Of a stretch of DNA of 64,000 nucleotides, positions 60,036 to 64,000 are shown one piece after another. The stretch comes from Promerops cafer. Taxonomy: Eukaryota > Chordata > Aves > Passeriformes > Nectariniidae. The stretch's first letter is position 1; every line of letters begins with the position of its first letter. The position numbers and the translations under genes are program-made. The DNA is taken from positions 1,240,001 through 1,304,000 of the forward strand of contig VZSE01013530.1 of assembly GCA_013398275.1 (NCBI GenBank). Reading direction: 5' to 3'. The notes beneath the pieces were generated by a model. It saw only the letters and a list, made by a program, of their open reading frames with translations. It was not told where the DNA came from and made no database searches.

Positions 60036-60075
60036 ATTAAAAAAAAAAGGCTCGGCTGTGTGGATTTTTTTCTTT
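60036..60075 (+). terminator. Candidate distal poly(A) signal
   Basis: ATTAAA at 60036 runs into a genomic A tract, followed by GGCTCGGCTGTGTGG and a T-rich stretch, which resembles a GT/T-rich downstream element. The preceding kilobase is AT-rich like a 3' UTR. Canonical AATAAA copies at 60491, 60580 and 60593 are weaker alternatives. Confidence 0.3.
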
Positions 60076-61064
60076 GGTTTTATATGTAGTAAAGATTTCT
60101 ACAGTATAGGCTGTGAAGAAACTCACATTGCTTTGAAACTCCAAAAATACAAAGAGATGTCCCTGACTCTGCACAACAGTTAATGAATATGTGTGTAGGA
60201 GGAAACCTGTGGTTTCTGCTCTTTCTCATTTCCACTTTACTGCTTCTGTCTTCATCCTCACACATACAGAACATTGCACTGCATGTGCACTGCAAGGAAA
60301 GGAGACAGATTCACAGTTCCCATAATAAAGTATTTTCCCAAATAGGAGTTGTAGAATGGAAACTTCATTATAATAGGAGGCAAAAGCTGAGACTGGTCTG
60401 AGTATTTTTAGTTTGTTTCTATAAAACTCTGTGGTACAACTGATGTCTTTGTGTTCTTTTAATGTTTGTATGGCTGACAGCAATACAAATAATAAACTGA
60501 GAGGTGCTGCTGAGATGAGGGCTCCATTTCAGTAACAATGTACGGTAAGAGACGTTGTTCAAGCAGCTTAAAATTCTTTAATAAAGAATAATAATAAAGA
60601 AGAAAGAGGCTCAGAGGTGAAACTTGTGTAGACAGAAGTGGTGGAGTTCCCTTGATGTAACATTTGGCACCTGCGCCACGATGCTTCTGTGAGTGTGTAA
60701 CTGCAGTTCAGCACAGCTGGTCCTGCCTGTTGTCACCAAGGGAGAATGGCTCGATGAGAGTGGTGTCACTGACTCCAAAGCCTGTGGAAGTGGGATGTGC
60801 AACCTCCTTTCTCAGCAGTGTTCTTACACACAGTGGCAGAGCTCTTGCCAAAAGGAACTGTTGAGTCATCTGGCTGAATTTCCCGTAAACTGTGGCTTAT
60901 TCAGGCTTCCCCACGTGAAGCCCCCAATTCTCTATTAAGCTAAAACATTTCAATCCTCAGGAGGCCCAGCTGTGCCACAGAGAGTGAGAAAAGTCCGAGT
61001 TTCAACTATCCCTGTGAGCTTTTCAGTTGGAGTGGATCAGCTCAGCTCAGCCCAAGGTGACCCC

Positions 61065-61185
61065 AGCCTGCCCGCTGGAGGGAGCACTCCTTGCTGCCGT
61101 GAGCTGCCCTGTTCGGGGCACGGTGTCCCCATCGCCCGCAGCTCTACGGGAACACGCTGAGGGCGGCGGGGGCCGTTCCAGTCTG
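61065..61185. other. Local CpG-rich patch downstream of RASGEF1C
   Basis: About ten CpGs fall within roughly 120 bases (for example ccgtgagc, ttcggggcacgg, gagggcggcgggggccg), in a neighbourhood otherwise almost free of CpG. Several overlapping open frames cross it on both strands, none recognised. It could be a small regulatory element or the first exon of an unannotated transcript. Confidence 0.35.
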
Positions 61186-63809
61186 CCACTGGCCACAGCT
61201 CAGGGAGAACCATTGTATTACCTGGCCACAACATTTCCCCAGTGCACATGGGAATCAACACGAGTGCCCATGCTCACACAAAGTTTCTGGGTCACTGCCT
61301 TTCTGAGAAAAATTCTAATAACTCTTAAAGAAGGAAAATGTGTCCCTAAGCCATAACCATACCTTGTTCTTTTTCACCTGGCTGAATATATTTGCATTTT
61401 TTCTATTCTACCTCGTAATCTAAAAAGAATAATAAAAAAATTAGTTTAAATTTTTCCTTTATAAAAATAAACTCTCGTGGAATGGAAATACAACTGTCAG
61501 TGGGTTCTCACTTTGCCTTTCTTCTGATCCACACATCCAAGCTCCTATTATCTCTTTGAATTTACATATGCCTCAACAATCTGGGACACTGGCTCCCTTG
61601 ATCAGTAGTTACAGTGATTTGTGAAATGAATAAGATATTTTGCCTGATGTATCTTAGAAATTCTCGTGGTGGTTTTTCCATCCCTGTTCAGTTCAGTGCC
61701 TTATAAAGAGACAGTATTGTCATCACTCTGTCCCTGAGCTCCCAAGCAAAGGTACAGCCACTCCCATGCAATCGAGGGAACCTAAGAAAATCTCTCTATC
61801 ACTGTAAAAATCAAACCATGGAACTGTAGAAATCCATAAACAACTAAAGGCAAAGCATGAATGCTAATCAGCCACCCTCTGACACTAACCAGAGGGAAGA
61901 AAAACAAAACCAATACATCTGTAATTAAAAGAAAGCAAGCACAGCACTGGAGGTACTGAAAGCCAGGAATTTTTGGCTCTGCCTCTGAGTTTGTCTGAGG
62001 CTTTGGGCAAGGCAGACGATCCTTGCTTTAAATTTTGTATCCAAACAATCAGAAAACTAGGTAAGATCTATATCTCCTGAAGAGCTGCTGTCAGGATGGA
62101 TCACCTCCTATGGCAAGACATTTGAAAAAGAGACCTTACAAAATTGCATTTTGAAGCAAATGGTTTGAATGTATCCTTTCATACTCACAAATGTGTCCCA
62201 GCAGCACAGTAACACTGAATTGTAATGTACTCTGCTGTACAAAGCAATCTAAAACATAATTGCATTGTGTGTTGCTCACTCCACAAGCTGTGCATACATT
62301 TGGCATTGCAAGTCTAATGAAAGAAGAGTATCTCTCACATAAACAAAAGTAAATACCATAAGGGCTGACAGCAGAAGTGGCTGTAACTACACTCAAATGA
62401 ATTTCCTGAGTTTAGTAAAGACTAAATTTCTCTAGTTTGATTCTTTAGTGTTCTTCACCTCATTCCTGACTTAAAAATGGCCATTTCTAGAGGGACTGTC
62501 ACTTTGCACTACATAGCCTGGTCATGGCCAGCAAATTTCTCCTGACTTCATCCTTCTCTGCAGCACGACCTAAATTCCAGCTGACATTCCTCCACTGCTG
62601 TCTCTCCACTGCCACCTCCTGAACTGTAAGGAAAATTAACTTCCCCCAACTCTGCTTTTCTTTTGAATGTCTGCAGAAGTGGTTTTGAAAGTGCTTTGTT
62701 CAGCACACAGAGCAGGAGCTGAAACTGCTTTGCAATCTGTCTAGAGAGGCTACGTTCTATAAAACCCATTGTAAGGCTTTTGCTTCAGAGGGAAAGTTCT
62801 TTATGTATGTTTGATATGAAGGTGATTCAACCTTTATACACTGCTTTTCTTCTTCAAAAAGGTCCAATTATTAACTTCTGATAGGTTTATTCCTCTTTCA
62901 ACCATCAGCTGAAAGCCTCTGACTGAAACCAGTAAATTTTTACAGCTCCCATTCATTGTTTTCACAACGTACAATAGTCATTTCTACCTTTTCTATTCCA
63001 CGCTGAAGATTCTTATTCCTAACAGGAGAGAACCAAAATATCCTAGAACCAACATTTTCCTGCTTCCAAAGGTAGTCAGTTCTGAAAATCTCTTCTGTAT
63101 TAATTTCCTTTTTTCCCATTAAATGTGATTTCCCAAAATTGTCCCTGAACTGCTATACCTGTTAGAGGCCCTGTCATCCATTCATAAGGGGAGAGGAAAT
63201 TAGCAAAGGTAAAACCCAGTAAAAACTTAGAAGAGGCGGCAAGGCAAGAAGGGCAGACAGTGTGATCCTGTTACATCCCATCTTCTCTGCCCTGCCAGGA
63301 ATACCAGCCACTGGTTTGTCATCAGCCTTCCAGCAAGAAACTTTCCAAAAAATGTCTTCCTAGACATACTCTTGGATTAAGAAATTAGAGGAAGGTTGTA
63401 ATTATGTGGTACAGTTGGCTAATATCAGGTACATGGATATATTCTGCCTCTTCACAGATACACGTTCACTCTCTGTAAATTCAATTTTATGCTTCTATCT
63501 TTTTTCTGCTGCTTGCAGTCTGAGAGAATTCCTCAGACAGTATCAGTGGATGTTGAGAAAACTCTTAATGCTTGGCAGATATGACTAGTCTTTTATAAAT
63601 AATAACCAATCATTTAGGTGCCAAATGAGAAATAGTGAACTAATGGCACCAAAGCCATATTTGGCATTAACAGATTTGGTATACAACATGAATTATGAGG
63701 TTAAAAGATTTTTAAAAATACAGGGGGCAACAAACAGGTGTCAATGCTCAGTATCTTAGTTCCTCTTCCTAAACAAAAAAAAAACAACANCCTACTTTAA
63801 ATCTCTTTC

Positions 63810-63811
<2 letters not shown>

Positions 63812-63857
<46 letters not shown>
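63812..63857. repeat. Poly-A run of 46 followed by A-rich DNA to about 63900
   Basis: A pure A run is followed by A-rich sequence with scattered C and G (caaaaaagagaaagaaacaa and similar). An N at 63790 lies just upstream. The run length and the N both suggest sequencing or polishing difficulty here. Confidence 0.95.
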
Positions 63858-63858
<1 letters not shown>

Positions 63859-64000
63859 AAAAAAGAGAAAGAAACAAGAAAAAAAACAAGAAGAAGAACA
63901 AGATTTCCACTCTAGTGCAAACCAGGGTTAAATGGTTATCTTACACTTGTTGGCAAAAGAGTTGTAATGAAAATTTTAAAATCACAAATGCAAAGGTATG

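Larger units (their letters stand above)
52410..60050 (+). other. RASGEF1C 3' UTR (end uncertain) and downstream sequence
   Basis: AT-rich sequence follows the stop with no recognisable coding exon. A short UTR would end after the ATTAAA at 53625. A very long one of about 7.6 kb could run to the A-rich end near 60036-60050. The CR1 tail at 59506 lies inside the long version. Without transcript data the true end is unknown; only the part just after 52409 is secure UTR. Confidence 0.4.
60076..64000. other. Downstream intergenic DNA
   Basis: No exon of RNF130, the expected next gene, or of any other gene was recognised. It holds AATAAA motifs at 60491-60598, the CpG patch at 61065-61185 and the terminal poly-A run. 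The rest is AT-rich without visible structure. Confidence 0.6.

Noticed and set aside
1..64000. CRISPR arrays, bacterial operons, insertion sequences, tRNA or rRNA genes
   Set aside because: No regularly spaced repeats, cloverleaf-box sequences, rRNA blocks or closely packed genes were seen. The sequence is clearly vertebrate.

Overview
This is vertebrate nuclear DNA, most likely from a bird. It has long non-coding stretches, CpG-depleted AT-leaning sequence, GT-AG introns and few repeats. The recognisable mobile elements are truncated CR1 LINE tails, the typical avian repeat. Nothing prokaryotic, viral or CRISPR-like was seen.

One protein-coding gene can be read with confidence. It is the complete coding part of a RASGEF1-family Ras guanine-nucleotide exchange factor on the + strand, from the ATG at 28365 to the TGA ending at 52409. 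There are 13 coding exons. Every junction is GT-AG, the reading frame holds across all of them, and the product is 472 residues. The sequence matches RASGEF1C (N-terminus MPQTL, C-terminus LGKT) better than RASGEF1A or RASGEF1B. The first coding exon opens with a splice acceptor only 6 bases before the ATG, so at least one non-coding 5' exon lies upstream. That exon and the promoter were not located.

Layout. 1-28358 is upstream or first-intron sequence with no recognised gene. It contains a 30-base poly-T run with a nearby N, a small hairpin, a CpG-richer patch near 20.2-20.4 kb and, on the - strand in that patch, a possible terminal coding exon of an unknown small membrane-type protein (20273-20470). 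28359-52409 is the gene body, with a CR1 tail in intron 3, a longer CR1 tail and a TGGA microsatellite in intron 5, and an ancient-looking palindromic relic in intron 9. 52410 to about 60050 is AT-rich 3' UTR or downstream DNA with proximal and distal candidate poly(A) signals and a third CR1 tail. 60050-64000 is intergenic, with a CpG patch at 61.06-61.19 kb and a 46-base poly-A run.

In human the order around this gene is MAPK9 - RASGEF1C - RNF130 on one strand (from memory). No exon of either neighbour was recognised here. I found no convincing new biological system. The best lead is the unexplained - strand open exon at 20.3-20.5 kb.
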